Shown here in pieces: positions 50,156-58,701 of a stretch of 64,000 bases of DNA. The position numbers and the translations under genes were made by a program. Origin of the DNA: DRPG01 sp964655065 (GTDB lineage: Bacteria; Myxococcota_A; UBA796; GCA-2862545); contig CAZZLC010000008.1 of assembly GCA_964655065.1 (NCBI GenBank), forward strand, positions 1 to 64,000. Reading direction: 5' to 3'. A model generated the notes under the pieces. It saw only the letters and a list, made by a program, of their open reading frames with translations. It was not told where the DNA came from and did not search any database. Position 1 is the first letter of the stretch; each line of letters starts with the position of its first letter.

Positions 50156-50983
50156 ATGGGTTTCAACGTCAACACCAACGTCGTGGCCATCCACTCGACC
50201 ACGACCTTCAACACGACGCAGCGCCGTCTGATGAAGACGCTGGACCGCGTCACGTCGGGACTCCGGATCACGGAGTCGGCGGACGATGCGGCTGGCCTCG
50301 GGGTGGCCGAGAAGCTGGACGCGCTGTCGCGATCGCTCACGATCGCGCAGCGCAACGTGAACGACGGCATCTCCGTCGTGCAGACGGCAGAGAAGGCGGT
50401 GTCCGAGGTCGCGGGTATTCTGGGTCGAATGCGAGAGCTCGCGATCCAGTCTGCCTCCGAGACGCTCCACGATCAGGAGCGCAGCTACGTCCGAGACGAG
50501 TTCGTGGCGCTCGGTGTCGAGATCGACCGCATCGCCGCGGTGACCGAGTTCAACGGCTTTGCACTCTCCAACGCGTCCAACACCGTCGACGTCCAGGTCG
50601 GCCTCGACGAGACGGGCGACTCTCGCATCCAGGTCTGGCTGTTCGACCTCCGGGCCACCGCCCTGCAGGTGGACACCGGCTCGATCGACCTGGACACCGC
50701 GTCGAACGCGCACAGTGCGATCGGGACGATCGACGACGCGATCGACTCGACGAACGCGATGCGCTCCCAGTTCGGCATGGTCCAGAACCGACTCGAGACG
50801 GCGTACCGTCAGACCGACCACTACCGCATCGCGCTGATGGACTCCGAGAGCACGATGCGCGATGCCGACTTCGCCTTCGAGTCCGCCGAGATGACGAAGT
50901 ACCAGATCGTGCACCACGCCGGCGTGGCTGTCCTCGCCCAGGCGCGCAACATCAACGAGGGTGCAACGCAGCTGATCGCCTAG
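50156..50983 (+). CDS. fliC: Short flagellin
   Basis: A 275-residue flagellin with conserved terminal D0/D1 helices: N-terminal VTSGLRITESADDAAGLGVAEKL and NDGISVVQTAEKAVSEV, and C-terminal MRDADFAFESAEMTKYQI and AQARNINEGATQLIA. The central, surface-exposed domain is nearly absent, giving a minimal filament subunit. It would be exported by the flagellar type III system. No other flagellar gene is in the window, so it is an orphan here. ATG has GGAG six bases upstream. I could not find a sigma-28 or sigma-54 promoter upstream. The gene symbol reflects the family only. Confidence 0.9.
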   Translation: MGFNVNTNVVAIHSTTTFNTTQRRLMKTLDRVTSGLRITESADDAAGLGVAEKLDALSRSLTIAQRNVNDGISVVQTAEKAVSEVAGILGRMRELAIQSASETLHDQERSYVRDEFVALGVEIDRIAAVTEFNGFALSNASNTVDVQVGLDETGDSRIQVWLFDLRATALQVDTGSIDLDTASNAHSAIGTIDDAIDSTNAMRSQFGMVQNRLETAYRQTDHYRIALMDSESTMRDADFAFESAEMTKYQIVHHAGVAVLAQARNINEGATQLIA

Positions 50984-51010
50984 TCGACCGAAGAGGCCCG
51001 TGGAGGGAGC

Positions 51011-52687
51011 ATGCGCTTCGCCATCCTCGTCTTCGTCGGCGCGCTCGCCTGTGCGCAGCCGAGCGACGCTGACCTCGTCTTCGGTGCCGCTGCCGGAGAG
51101 ATCGAGCCGGGCTCTCCCCCCGAGTCCGTGGGCTCGGTGATCGAGCAGATCCGTGACGGCGGGCTCGGCGACGCCTGGGTTCGGGAAGGCCACTTCTGGA
51201 TTCTGGACCAGGCACGGTGCGGGCCGATCGTGCTCGAGACCGGCACCTGCTTTGGTGCGAACGCCATTTCGCCCTATGTCTTCTTCGACTTCCCGGAAGA
51301 CCCCCACGACGAGAACACGTTCCCTCGGTACCAGCTCGGCCAGGACGAGGCGGTGCTCTACGTCGGACCTACCCCTCCCGCATCTCGCTACTACTCCTTC
51401 GACCACTACCTCTACCTACGCGCAATGCCGGACCGCGAGCACTGGCTGACGTTCGGCAGCCTGGCGCCATCGCTGAACCTGCTCGAGATCGCGACCGCGT
51501 CCCATCCCCTCGGACCCGGACAGATCCGGTCGCTGGACGACGCGCCGTTCGACGACTTCACCGTCGTCCTCTTCACGGCGAACCAGACCACCGCGCAGCG
51601 GCTGTCCGACCGCTTGACCCCGCTGCTCGAGGACGCCGGCTACGGGACGCCGGTCATCAACGTGCACCCGATGTCCTATGCCGACGAGGCGGACCTGGCC
51701 GCGCTCGTCGCGTCTGGTCAGGTGCCGGAGGACGAGAGCTTCAGCCTCACGATGGGCTACGGCGATCACACGGACGCCTACACGGTCGTCCTGCGGGTGG
51801 CTGCGCCGGCTGACCCCGCCCACCCCTTCCTCTCGAGCGACGACCCCGGGGCGGCGGTCTTCAAGGTCGCGCTTCCCGAACCGCCGACCTACGATCCGTT
51901 CCCCTGGCCCGAGCTCCCCCCTCCCGACGGCACCGACGAGCGGGAGCCCGAGCTCCTCCGCACCGCGCAGGAGATGCTGCTGCAGGCCATCGAGGAGCAG
52001 CTGGTGCCCGAGCGCTTCGTGACCAAGCGCTTCCCCTTCCCGAAGCGCGAGCAGAAGACGAGCGGGGGCTGCATCAACCAGAAGGTTCGGTGCGCCGGGA
52101 ACTCCGATGACGCTCGCTACCACGTGGGCCGAAAGCGGTTTCGGATTCCGGCCCTCGACACCTTCGGTTCCGTGTTCGTGGTGGGCGTCAACCACACCGT
52201 GGTGGGCGAGCACTTCCCCGAGGCCGCGCGGGTCGCCTACACCGCCGTCAGCCTGAACAACTTCGACCGATCGTTCGGCGTTGCGAGCGTGCTGGACGAC
52301 GACCTGCAGGGCAGCGTGCCCTACTGGTTCCGGCGCCGCGACCTCCCCCCACGGTTCCCGCTCGATGCCGAGAACGTGGACTCGTTGTACGTCGTGCAGT
52401 TTGCCCGGGACTGTAGCAGGTTCCGTTGGGAGAAGCGCTACGGTGAACCAAATCCGTACTGCATCGAGTTCGACGACACGATCCTGGGCGTGTGCCCCAA
52501 CCAGCGGTTCACGCTGACCGAGCGGGTGTACCTCAACCAGTCGACCGCTACTGCACCGTCGCGGGAGTCGGTGATGGCTCCGGTCGCGATTGCCGTGGGG
52601 GCAGAGGTCGTGAAGGTGGACGATTCGTGGCGTCTCGGCCCGGAGCCCGACCCGGCCCCCACACTCGGGGACTGGTGCCGACGGTGA
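51011..52687 (+). CDS. Lipoprotein of unknown function
   Basis: A 558-residue protein with a likely lipobox (Cys14, GALAC). No family was recognised. It has a strand-rich first half with many aromatic residues (for example SRYYSFDHYLYLR), a proline-rich middle segment (PPTYDPFPWPELPPPDGTDE) and a charged helix. The C-terminal half has several cysteines (GGCINQKVRC, DCSRFRW, PYCIEF, GVCPNQRF) that could form disulfides in the periplasm or outside the cell. It begins 27 bases after the flagellin gene, so cotranscription is possible, but a shared job is not implied. Confidence 0.75.
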   Translation: MRFAILVFVGALACAQPSDADLVFGAAAGEIEPGSPPESVGSVIEQIRDGGLGDAWVREGHFWILDQARCGPIVLETGTCFGANAISPYVFFDFPEDPHDENTFPRYQLGQDEAVLYVGPTPPASRYYSFDHYLYLRAMPDREHWLTFGSLAPSLNLLEIATASHPLGPGQIRSLDDAPFDDFTVVLFTANQTTAQRLSDRLTPLLEDAGYGTPVINVHPMSYADEADLAALVASGQVPEDESFSLTMGYGDHTDAYTVVLRVAAPADPAHPFLSSDDPGAAVFKVALPEPPTYDPFPWPELPPPDGTDEREPELLRTAQEMLLQAIEEQLVPERFVTKRFPFPKREQKTSGGCINQKVRCAGNSDDARYHVGRKRFRIPALDTFGSVFVVGVNHTVVGEHFPEAARVAYTAVSLNNFDRSFGVASVLDDDLQGSVPYWFRRRDLPPRFPLDAENVDSLYVVQFARDCSRFRWEKRYGEPNPYCIEFDDTILGVCPNQRFTLTERVYLNQSTATAPSRESVMAPVAIAVGAEVVKVDDSWRLGPEPDPAPTLGDWCRR

Positions 52688-52809
52688 CCCATCGACCGTG
52701 TTCCGCGTGATCGTCGGGCGTGATGGTCGATCCGGACGGGGAGTGAACCGCTACCGGGGAGGTGTCCTCGCACGAGTCCCCGTGCAATATGGCGCACCCA
52801 CCCGAGAAG

Positions 52810-53532
52810 TCAGGCGGCGGCGTTGCCCAGGTGCTCGGCGAAGAACGACAGGATCCGGCCGCGGGCGTCCTCGGTCGCTTCGGGGTCGAAGCGGGTGTAC
52901 ACGAGCGCGCCCAGGAACTGGAACAGGATGGGCAACTTGTCCGGCGTGTGGTCGTTCATGAAGCCGTGCCCGGCTTCGGGATACTCCTTGACGTCGTGCG
53001 GGATGCCGTGCTCCGCGAGCTTCGCCTCGAGCTGCGTGGCGGCGCCGGCGAGCGACCGGTCGCGCCGACCGTAGCTCGCGACGATCGGACACGCGTGCTC
53101 GAGCTGCGCCATCACGTCCTTGGAGACTGCTCCATAGGCCGGGGCCGCAGCGTGATAGAGGCCCCGCGGCGCCAGCATCAGCGCGAATCCGCCGCCCATG
53201 CAGAAGCCCACGATGCCGATCCGACCTGTGCACTCCGGGTGCGCGAGCAGGTGCTGCCGCGCCGCCTCGATGGCGCTCATCGGTGCGTCTTCGCGGCCGG
53301 CCATCAGGTCCCGCATCATGCTCGTCATGCAGCGCACGGGCCGACCTCCCCGGTACAGGTCGGGGGCTGCCGCCAGGTAGCCGTGGTCTGCGAACCAACG
53401 TGTGTGATTACGTACGTCCTCGCTCATTCCTCCCGCGTCGTGCAGCACGACGACACCAGGCCAGGGACCGGCCCCCTCGGGGACCGAAACGTAGGTTGGA
53501 ACTTCGCCGTGCTCGCTCGACAGACTCACCAT
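52810..53532 (-). CDS. Dienelactone hydrolase family protein
   Basis: A 240-residue alpha/beta hydrolase of the dienelactone hydrolase family. The Cys-Asp-His triad is visible: Cys in GFCMGGG, Asp in YGRRDRSL and His in GHGFMN. The family opens lactone rings in aromatic degradation or hydrolyses other small esters. ATG at 53532 has AGGGG about eight bases upstream. It lies 81 bases after the FAD monooxygenase on the same strand; the pair could act in one catabolic step, but nothing else supports such a pathway here. Confidence 0.88.
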   Translation of the reverse strand: MVSLSSEHGEVPTYVSVPEGAGPWPGVVVLHDAGGMSEDVRNHTRWFADHGYLAAAPDLYRGGRPVRCMTSMMRDLMAGREDAPMSAIEAARQHLLAHPECTGRIGIVGFCMGGGFALMLAPRGLYHAAAPAYGAVSKDVMAQLEHACPIVASYGRRDRSLAGAATQLEAKLAEHGIPHDVKEYPEAGHGFMNDHTPDKLPILFQFLGALVYTRFDPEATEDARGRILSFFAEHLGNAAA

Positions 53533-53613
53533 GGAGGACCCCTCGCGAGGCTCGTCCAAGCAACTTGTGTGCCGAGGGGACCCCGAAGCGAGGAGGCCCG
53601 TGGCGTGGACGGA

Positions 53614-54717
53614 TCAGCCCAGTGAACCGTCGACGTCCAGCAGACGCTGCACGTTGCGCTGAACGGCCATCCGCGGCGTCCACGCCACGATCAGGTTCCG
53701 AATCGCGCAGGCCAGGGGGTTGGACCACTGCGCAATCTGACCCATCGTCCACGAGCGCCTCACCATCGTCGTGGCCCGCGGACGGCGCGCGGTCTCGTAG
53801 GCCTCGAGGCCCTCGGGGACCCCCCGCTCGGCGAGACACCTCGCGAGAATCACCGCATCCTCGATGGCCTGGCAGGCGCCCTGGCCGAGGTTCGGGGTCA
53901 TCGGATGCGCGGCGTCGCCGAGCAAGGTCACCCGGCCGCGGGTCCACTGGGAGAGGGGCTCGATGTCGGTCAGGTCGTGACGGAGGATGGTCGTCGAGGC
54001 GCGGATCAGCTCCAGCACCAGCGGCTCGAAGTCGCCGAACCTCGCCGCGAGCTCTTCGCCAGGCTCGGCGCCATCGACGCCCCCGGCCGGGGCGTTCGCG
54101 CAGGCAAACCAGTAGGTGAGGCCGCTGCCGAGGGGAACCGAGCCGAACCGGAGCCCGCGCCCCCAGCGCTCCGCGGCGTAGTCCCGTCCCTCGTGCTCCG
54201 CGACGCCCCGCCAGCAGGTCGTTCCGCTGTACCGCAGCGGTCGTGGGCCGAAGAGTGCGGTCCGAACCGCGCTGTGGATCCCGTCGGCGCCGATGACCGC
54301 GTTGTAGGCACGCCGCGTGCCGTCGTCGAGCTCCACCGTGCCCTCGTCATCGACCGAGCGAACCCCGGTGGACAGCCGGATCACCCCCGCGGGCAAGGCC
54401 TCGGTCAGGATGTCGGACAGGGCGCCCCGGTGAATGCCGACCCCCGGACGCACGCTCTCGTCCTCCATCAAGCTCGCCAGCAGGGCGCCGTCGGCGCGAG
54501 TCAGCCGGCCGTCCCTCAGCGGGTGGCCCGCGGCGGTGACGGCATCGGCGAGCCCGATCGTCTCGAGCATGGCCATCGCGTTGCGCTGGAGGGTGAGCCC
54601 CGCGCCCACTGGGCGGACCGAGGGGGCTCGCTCGAGGACCTCCACGTCGAATCCCCGACGACGCAGTGCCAGCGCGGCGGTGAGCCCTCCGGGACCCGCC
54701 CCGACGATGCCGATCAT
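53614..54717 (-). CDS. FAD-dependent monooxygenase, salicylate-hydroxylase-like
   Basis: A 367-residue class A flavoprotein monooxygenase. Its three signatures are GIVGAGPGGLTAALAL (ADP of FAD), the DG segment with VIGADGIHSAVR, and GDAAHPMTPNLGQGACQAIED (ribityl). These enzymes use NAD(P)H and oxygen to hydroxylate small aromatic or other molecules. No membrane segment was seen. ATG has GGGGAGG five bases upstream. It is divergent from the LppM/FGE-like gene by 45 bases. Confidence 0.88.
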   Translation of the reverse strand: MIGIVGAGPGGLTAALALRRRGFDVEVLERAPSVRPVGAGLTLQRNAMAMLETIGLADAVTAAGHPLRDGRLTRADGALLASLMEDESVRPGVGIHRGALSDILTEALPAGVIRLSTGVRSVDDEGTVELDDGTRRAYNAVIGADGIHSAVRTALFGPRPLRYSGTTCWRGVAEHEGRDYAAERWGRGLRFGSVPLGSGLTYWFACANAPAGGVDGAEPGEELAARFGDFEPLVLELIRASTTILRHDLTDIEPLSQWTRGRVTLLGDAAHPMTPNLGQGACQAIEDAVILARCLAERGVPEGLEAYETARRPRATTMVRRSWTMGQIAQWSNPLACAIRNLIVAWTPRMAVQRNVQRLLDVDGSLG

Positions 54718-54762
54718 GACCACCTCCCCGTGTACCAGATAGCCCTCACGTGGGAGGTGGAC

Positions 54763-55935
54763 GTGGTCCGAAGACTGGTGCGCGGCGCCGTGGCAGCGCT
54801 CGTTCTCGCGCTCGCAGGTTGCGAGATCGAGCAGGTCGTCACGCTCGAGGAGGACCTGTCGGGTTCTGCCGTGATGGACATCGAGATCGATCTCGAACAG
54901 ATGATCGCCCCGCTCCTCGCGTTCGCACCCGACGAGGCGTCCCGGGAGCAGATGCGCCGGGAGATGCTACAGCGCCAGCGCGATCAGCTCGGGACGAAGG
55001 TCGAGGAGATCCGCGACGATCTTCCGGATGGAATCACCGCCAAGGTGGCGATGCGGGATCGGGACGACGTGCTCGGCATGACGATGGAGGTCGGGTTTGC
55101 CCACTTGACCTTGCTCGACGAGCTGCGGACCGAGGGGCCGGCACCCTTCGACATCGACGTGGTCCAGGAGGGCAACCTGCTCACGCTGACGTTCGACGCG
55201 TTCTCGTCGGAGCGGGACGACGCGGGCGAGCCGGCCGCGCCCTCCGAGCTGGAGATGCCTCGGCTCGGCCTCTCCGTCGCGCTGGAGGCGCCGTTCGAGG
55301 TGGTGGAGCACAACGGCACCCTCGAGGGCAAGCGGGTCACCTGGCGAACGACGGCCGCCGAGCTGCACGCGCTCGAGGCCCGTGGTGAGAACCCACCCGT
55401 GCCTCGGATCGTGTACCTGCGCGGCGAGCGAGAGCAGCCCACGGGTGAGGTGGCGAAGGCGCTGAAGGGCAAGTCGACCATGACGTTCGTGCGCGAGGAC
55501 GAGCTCTTGCCGATCGACGTCGCCGTCCGCGCGGTCACCCAGCGCCAGTGGAAGCAGGTCGTCGGCGGCAAGCCCGCGAGCTGCGAGGTGGGCTGTGGAA
55601 AGGACCTCCCGGTCCAGAACGTGAGCTGGCGCGACGCGATTCGCTTCGCCAACGCGCTGTCGGAGCGCGAAGGTCTGGAGCGTTGCTACGTCCTCGTCGA
55701 CGACCGGTGGACCTGGCCCGGCGGGCGCGACTGCCCGGGCTTTCGACTCCCCACCGCGAGCGAGTGGCGGCGGCTGACGGAAGCGCGGGAGCTCGAAGGC
55801 CTCTACGACGAGATCACGGAGTGGCTCTGGGACGCGACGGAGGAGGGTCGCCGGTACGCCACGGGGGATCGGGCCTACTGGCCGGCCGAGGGCCAGAATC
55901 GCGTCGGCGTGCGCATGGTCCGGACCGCGAGGTAG
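54763..55935 (+). CDS. LppM-like lipoprotein fused to FGE/SUMF1-like domain
   Basis: A 390-residue lipoprotein (Cys20, LAGC). Residues 20-200 resemble the LppM-type lipoprotein domain (EIEQVVTLEEDLSGSAVMDIEI), with a charged helix and beta strands. Residues about 245-390 resemble the formylglycine-generating-enzyme family: VTQRQWKQV, NVSWRDAIRFANALSEREGL, FRLPTASEWRR, EWLWDA and RVGVRMVR are family landmarks. Such domains outside sulfatase activation act as ligand-binding or ergothioneine-type enzymes. Three Cys pairs with disulfide potential lie in this part (CEVGC and others). Catalytic residues of FGE (two Cys near the C-terminus) are not evident, so it may be structural. GTG has GGGAGG five bases upstream. 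Confidence 0.78.
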   Translation: MVRRLVRGAVAALVLALAGCEIEQVVTLEEDLSGSAVMDIEIDLEQMIAPLLAFAPDEASREQMRREMLQRQRDQLGTKVEEIRDDLPDGITAKVAMRDRDDVLGMTMEVGFAHLTLLDELRTEGPAPFDIDVVQEGNLLTLTFDAFSSERDDAGEPAAPSELEMPRLGLSVALEAPFEVVEHNGTLEGKRVTWRTTAAELHALEARGENPPVPRIVYLRGEREQPTGEVAKALKGKSTMTFVREDELLPIDVAVRAVTQRQWKQVVGGKPASCEVGCGKDLPVQNVSWRDAIRFANALSEREGLERCYVLVDDRWTWPGGRDCPGFRLPTASEWRRLTEARELEGLYDEITEWLWDATEEGRRYATGDRAYWPAEGQNRVGVRMVRTAR

Positions 55936-56062
55936 CGACGTTCGCCTCCACGTCGCACAGGTGGTCGGTGGCAGACTGGTCCGCGAGGCTCCTCGTCACC
56001 CCTGCTCCGGCACCCACGTGCGAGACCGAAACCGCAGGGCGGGTGGCTCCGATCGCGGGGAG

Positions 56063-56581
56063 TCAGCGCTCGACGAGGGCCGCGATCCCGGAGAGGAGTC
56101 GCTCGACGGAAATGCCGGACGGGGGCACGTGCACGAAACCCACCGGCACGTCGAGCGCCTGGGCGACCCGATAGAGCCACGCGTTGCAGACGTAGTCGCC
56201 AGCGTCATCGGACAGGGTGGCCTCGAGCGCCTCCGCGAGCCGCTGCGTGTCGAGGGTGGCCTCGATCTCGTCCGGTCCCTCGAGGAGGCACTCGTGGCCG
56301 CCGTCGACGTCGACGGTCGGGGACCACGCCCACCTCACGCCGCGTCGCTCGACGCAGATCGTCGGGCGACCTGCCACCCCGAGCCCCAGCACCAGCCTGG
56401 GAGCAAGCTCGTTCGCGAGTGCGATGGCCCGGCTCGGTCCCCGTTCGAACGAAACGGGCAACACCCTTCCGATTATTCGCACACCGCCGACCGTTTGCCC
56501 GTCGACCGCTTGGGCCACGCGCTCGGTGGGGTTTGTCGAAACCCCCGGAAACGAACCAAATCCCGTGACCAGTACCGCCAT
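56063..56581 (-). CDS. Pyroglutamyl peptidase-like (C15) protein
   Basis: A 172-residue cysteine peptidase of family C15, which removes N-terminal pyroglutamate. It opens with VLVTGFGSFPGVSTNPT. Candidate catalytic residues are Glu in CVERRG, Cys in GDYVCNAWLY and His in GFVHVPP. It is somewhat shorter than typical Pcp (about 210 residues). No signal peptide was found. It is divergent from the membrane protein gene across 271 bases that hold no gene I can support. Confidence 0.8.
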   Translation of the reverse strand: MAVLVTGFGSFPGVSTNPTERVAQAVDGQTVGGVRIIGRVLPVSFERGPSRAIALANELAPRLVLGLGVAGRPTICVERRGVRWAWSPTVDVDGGHECLLEGPDEIEATLDTQRLAEALEATLSDDAGDYVCNAWLYRVAQALDVPVGFVHVPPSGISVERLLSGIAALVER

Positions 56582-56852
56582 GCGTCGACATAACGTTTGC
56601 CACCCAGATCCAGTGCGGCTCCCGACTGGGTGAGATTCACAAACTGGGAAGTCGCCACTCTGAAGGTTGCTGGCGCGTAGGACGCCGGCTCGCCGCAGGG
56701 GAGCTCGCGGTCCAGCGCCAGATCGAGCCTGTGGCGTACCTCTCGTCGGTGGCGGCCGCGGGCGCAGAGCGTCGCGATGGTGCGCGGGGGTGCAGAGGCC
56801 ATAAACTGCCGGGGGCGGCTCGTCGGGTCCCGAGGCCCGAGAGGAGCGCAGC

Positions 56853-58181
56853 ATGCCGGGTACGGGTCTCCTTGGCGTCGGGATCGTTGTCGTGAGTCTG
56901 GGGTTGCTCGTCGCCGACGTGCCGGCCCTCAACACGGGCTGGTTCCTGGGCGCGTGGTACGGCTACTTGCTGATTCTCGACCAGTGGATTCGCTCGCTGC
57001 AGGGCTCGGCGTTCACCGACGTCCGGCGTCGCGAGCTGCTGGCCATGATGTTCTGGTCGGTGCCCTACTGGTGCATCTTCGAGGCCTACAACCTCGTGAT
57101 GGACAACTGGTACTACGTCTTCCTGCCACGGAGCGAGATCGCCCAGGGGCTGTACGCGTTCTTCGCCTTTGCGACCGTGCTGCCCGCCTGCTTCTTTCAC
57201 GCGGAGCTCGTGAAGGCGCTCGGCTGGTTCGAGGAGACGCGCAGCCGGCCCTTTCGCCTGGGTGGACTCGGGGAGATCGCCCTCGGCCTCTTCGGGCTGG
57301 CGTGTGTGGTGCTCCCCGTCATCGTGCCCCGCTACGCCTTCTGGATGGTCTGGGGGGCGACGCTCGCGATTCCCGATCTGATCAACCGACGGATGGGGCG
57401 ACCGAGCCTGGTCGCCGATCTGGAGGCTGGACGTCCCGCGCGGTGGCTTCGCCTGCTGGTGGGCGGACTGATGGCTGGCGGGGTCTGGGAGTCGCTGAAC
57501 TACTGGGCCCGAGCGAAGTGGGTGTACACGGTGCCCGGCTTCGAGGAGCTGAAGCTGTTCGAGATGCCGCTGGCGGGCTTCCTCGGCTTTCCCCTGCTCG
57601 CGGTGGAGGCGTTCGCCGGCTACGTCCTGCTCTGCACGCTGGCGCGAGGCGGGCGCCACTGGGAGCGGCCGGACCACGACCAGCCCCCGGTCCGGTGGCG
57701 TCACCACTGGGTCGGCTTCGCACTCGTGGTGGCGTTCTCCTGGGCCACGGAGCGGTGGACCCTCGATCCGGCCGTGATGGCTCGCCGCCCGCTCCTCCGG
57801 GAGCTCGATGCCCTGGACGAGCCCCAGGTCAGGGCGCTGCGCGAAGCGTGGGTGCCCTCGCCCGAGTGGCTCGTGAGGCGCGTGTCGCGCCAGGGCGTCG
57901 CCGAGTTTTCTCGGCAAGCGGGGATGTCGGCCGAGAAGGTGGGCGCTGCCCATCGACAGGCCGTGCTGGCCCTCCACAAGGGCATGGGCGTGACGATGGC
58001 CCGAGGCCTCGGCGAGATCGGCGTTCCGGACCCCGCTGCCCTCGCGATGGAGGAGCCGGATGCGCTGCATCGCCGGCTCGTCGCGTGGGCGGTGGCGTCC
58101 GACGTGCGACCGCCCACGCTCGCCCAGGTCCGCGTGTGGGTCCGCGCCGCGCGGTTCAGCGGTGGGCAGGCGCGTCGGTGA
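56853..58181 (+). CDS. Polytopic membrane protein with DUF4332-like C-terminus
   Basis: A 442-residue protein with about seven to eight transmembrane helices in residues 5-305, rich in Trp and Tyr. The soluble C-terminal 120 residues include a helix-hairpin-helix-like pattern (GMGVTMARGLGEIGVPDPAALAME) similar to DUF4332, a nucleic-acid-binding type fold. Its function is unknown. It overlaps the end of the convergent gene at 58156 by 26 bases, which is unusual but plausible for compact genes. The ATG start has a purine-rich stretch upstream. Confidence 0.75.
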   Translation: MPGTGLLGVGIVVVSLGLLVADVPALNTGWFLGAWYGYLLILDQWIRSLQGSAFTDVRRRELLAMMFWSVPYWCIFEAYNLVMDNWYYVFLPRSEIAQGLYAFFAFATVLPACFFHAELVKALGWFEETRSRPFRLGGLGEIALGLFGLACVVLPVIVPRYAFWMVWGATLAIPDLINRRMGRPSLVADLEAGRPARWLRLLVGGLMAGGVWESLNYWARAKWVYTVPGFEELKLFEMPLAGFLGFPLLAVEAFAGYVLLCTLARGGRHWERPDHDQPPVRWRHHWVGFALVVAFSWATERWTLDPAVMARRPLLRELDALDEPQVRALREAWVPSPEWLVRRVSRQGVAEFSRQAGMSAEKVGAAHRQAVLALHKGMGVTMARGLGEIGVPDPAALAMEEPDALHRRLVAWAVASDVRPPTLAQVRVWVRAARFSGGQARR

Positions 58182-58701
58182 GGGCCTCGATGGCCTCGTC
58201 GAGGGGCGTCAGCGCGTCGTCGAAGCCCGTGCGGGCGGCGAACTCCCGAGCGCCGCGAAGGGTGGGCAGGTAGTCCGGGTTGCGGGTGCCGGCGGCGAGG
58301 CGGGACGCTCGGGCCCGCTGAGCAGCGTTGCCGGCTACCAGGCTGCGTCGCAGCCGCTCACGGAACCAGGTGGGCCGGGCGGCGTCGAGCCTGGCTCCGA
58401 GCTCGGCCAGCCTGGCGGGCTCCCGAGGGGCGCGCATGGCAGCGCGATAGGCCGCTTCGAGCTGCTCCTGCGGGGTCTTCCTGGGGTCCTGCTGCTCGAG
58501 GACGGTCTCGATCCGGACGGTGTCGGCGGGAGTTGCCTCGCCGTGCTTCTCCTGGACGAGCCCCCGGAACCACGAGTTCTGAGTGGCGAGCCCCGTGGCG
58601 AGGACGACCGCGAGGCAGAGAAACAGTCCGATCAGCTCGAACTGCCCCACGACGGTCCGGAGCCGCTGCTTCGCTGCTGCGAGGGGGTCTGCGCCGCTCA
58701 T
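58156..58701 (-). CDS. Membrane-anchored protein of the ABC operon, unknown
   Basis: A 181-residue protein with one hydrophobic segment (LIGLFLCLAVVLATGLA, about residues 23-40) and a soluble helical region rich in Arg and Ala that probably faces the periplasm. ATG overlaps the stop of the permease gene by four bases, so it is the last gene of the leftward operon and probably works with the transporter. No family was recognised. Confidence 0.72.
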   Translation of the reverse strand: MSGADPLAAAKQRLRTVVGQFELIGLFLCLAVVLATGLATQNSWFRGLVQEKHGEATPADTVRIETVLEQQDPRKTPQEQLEAAYRAAMRAPREPARLAELGARLDAARPTWFRERLRRSLVAGNAAQRARASRLAAGTRNPDYLPTLRGAREFAARTGFDDALTPLDEAIEALTDAPAHR

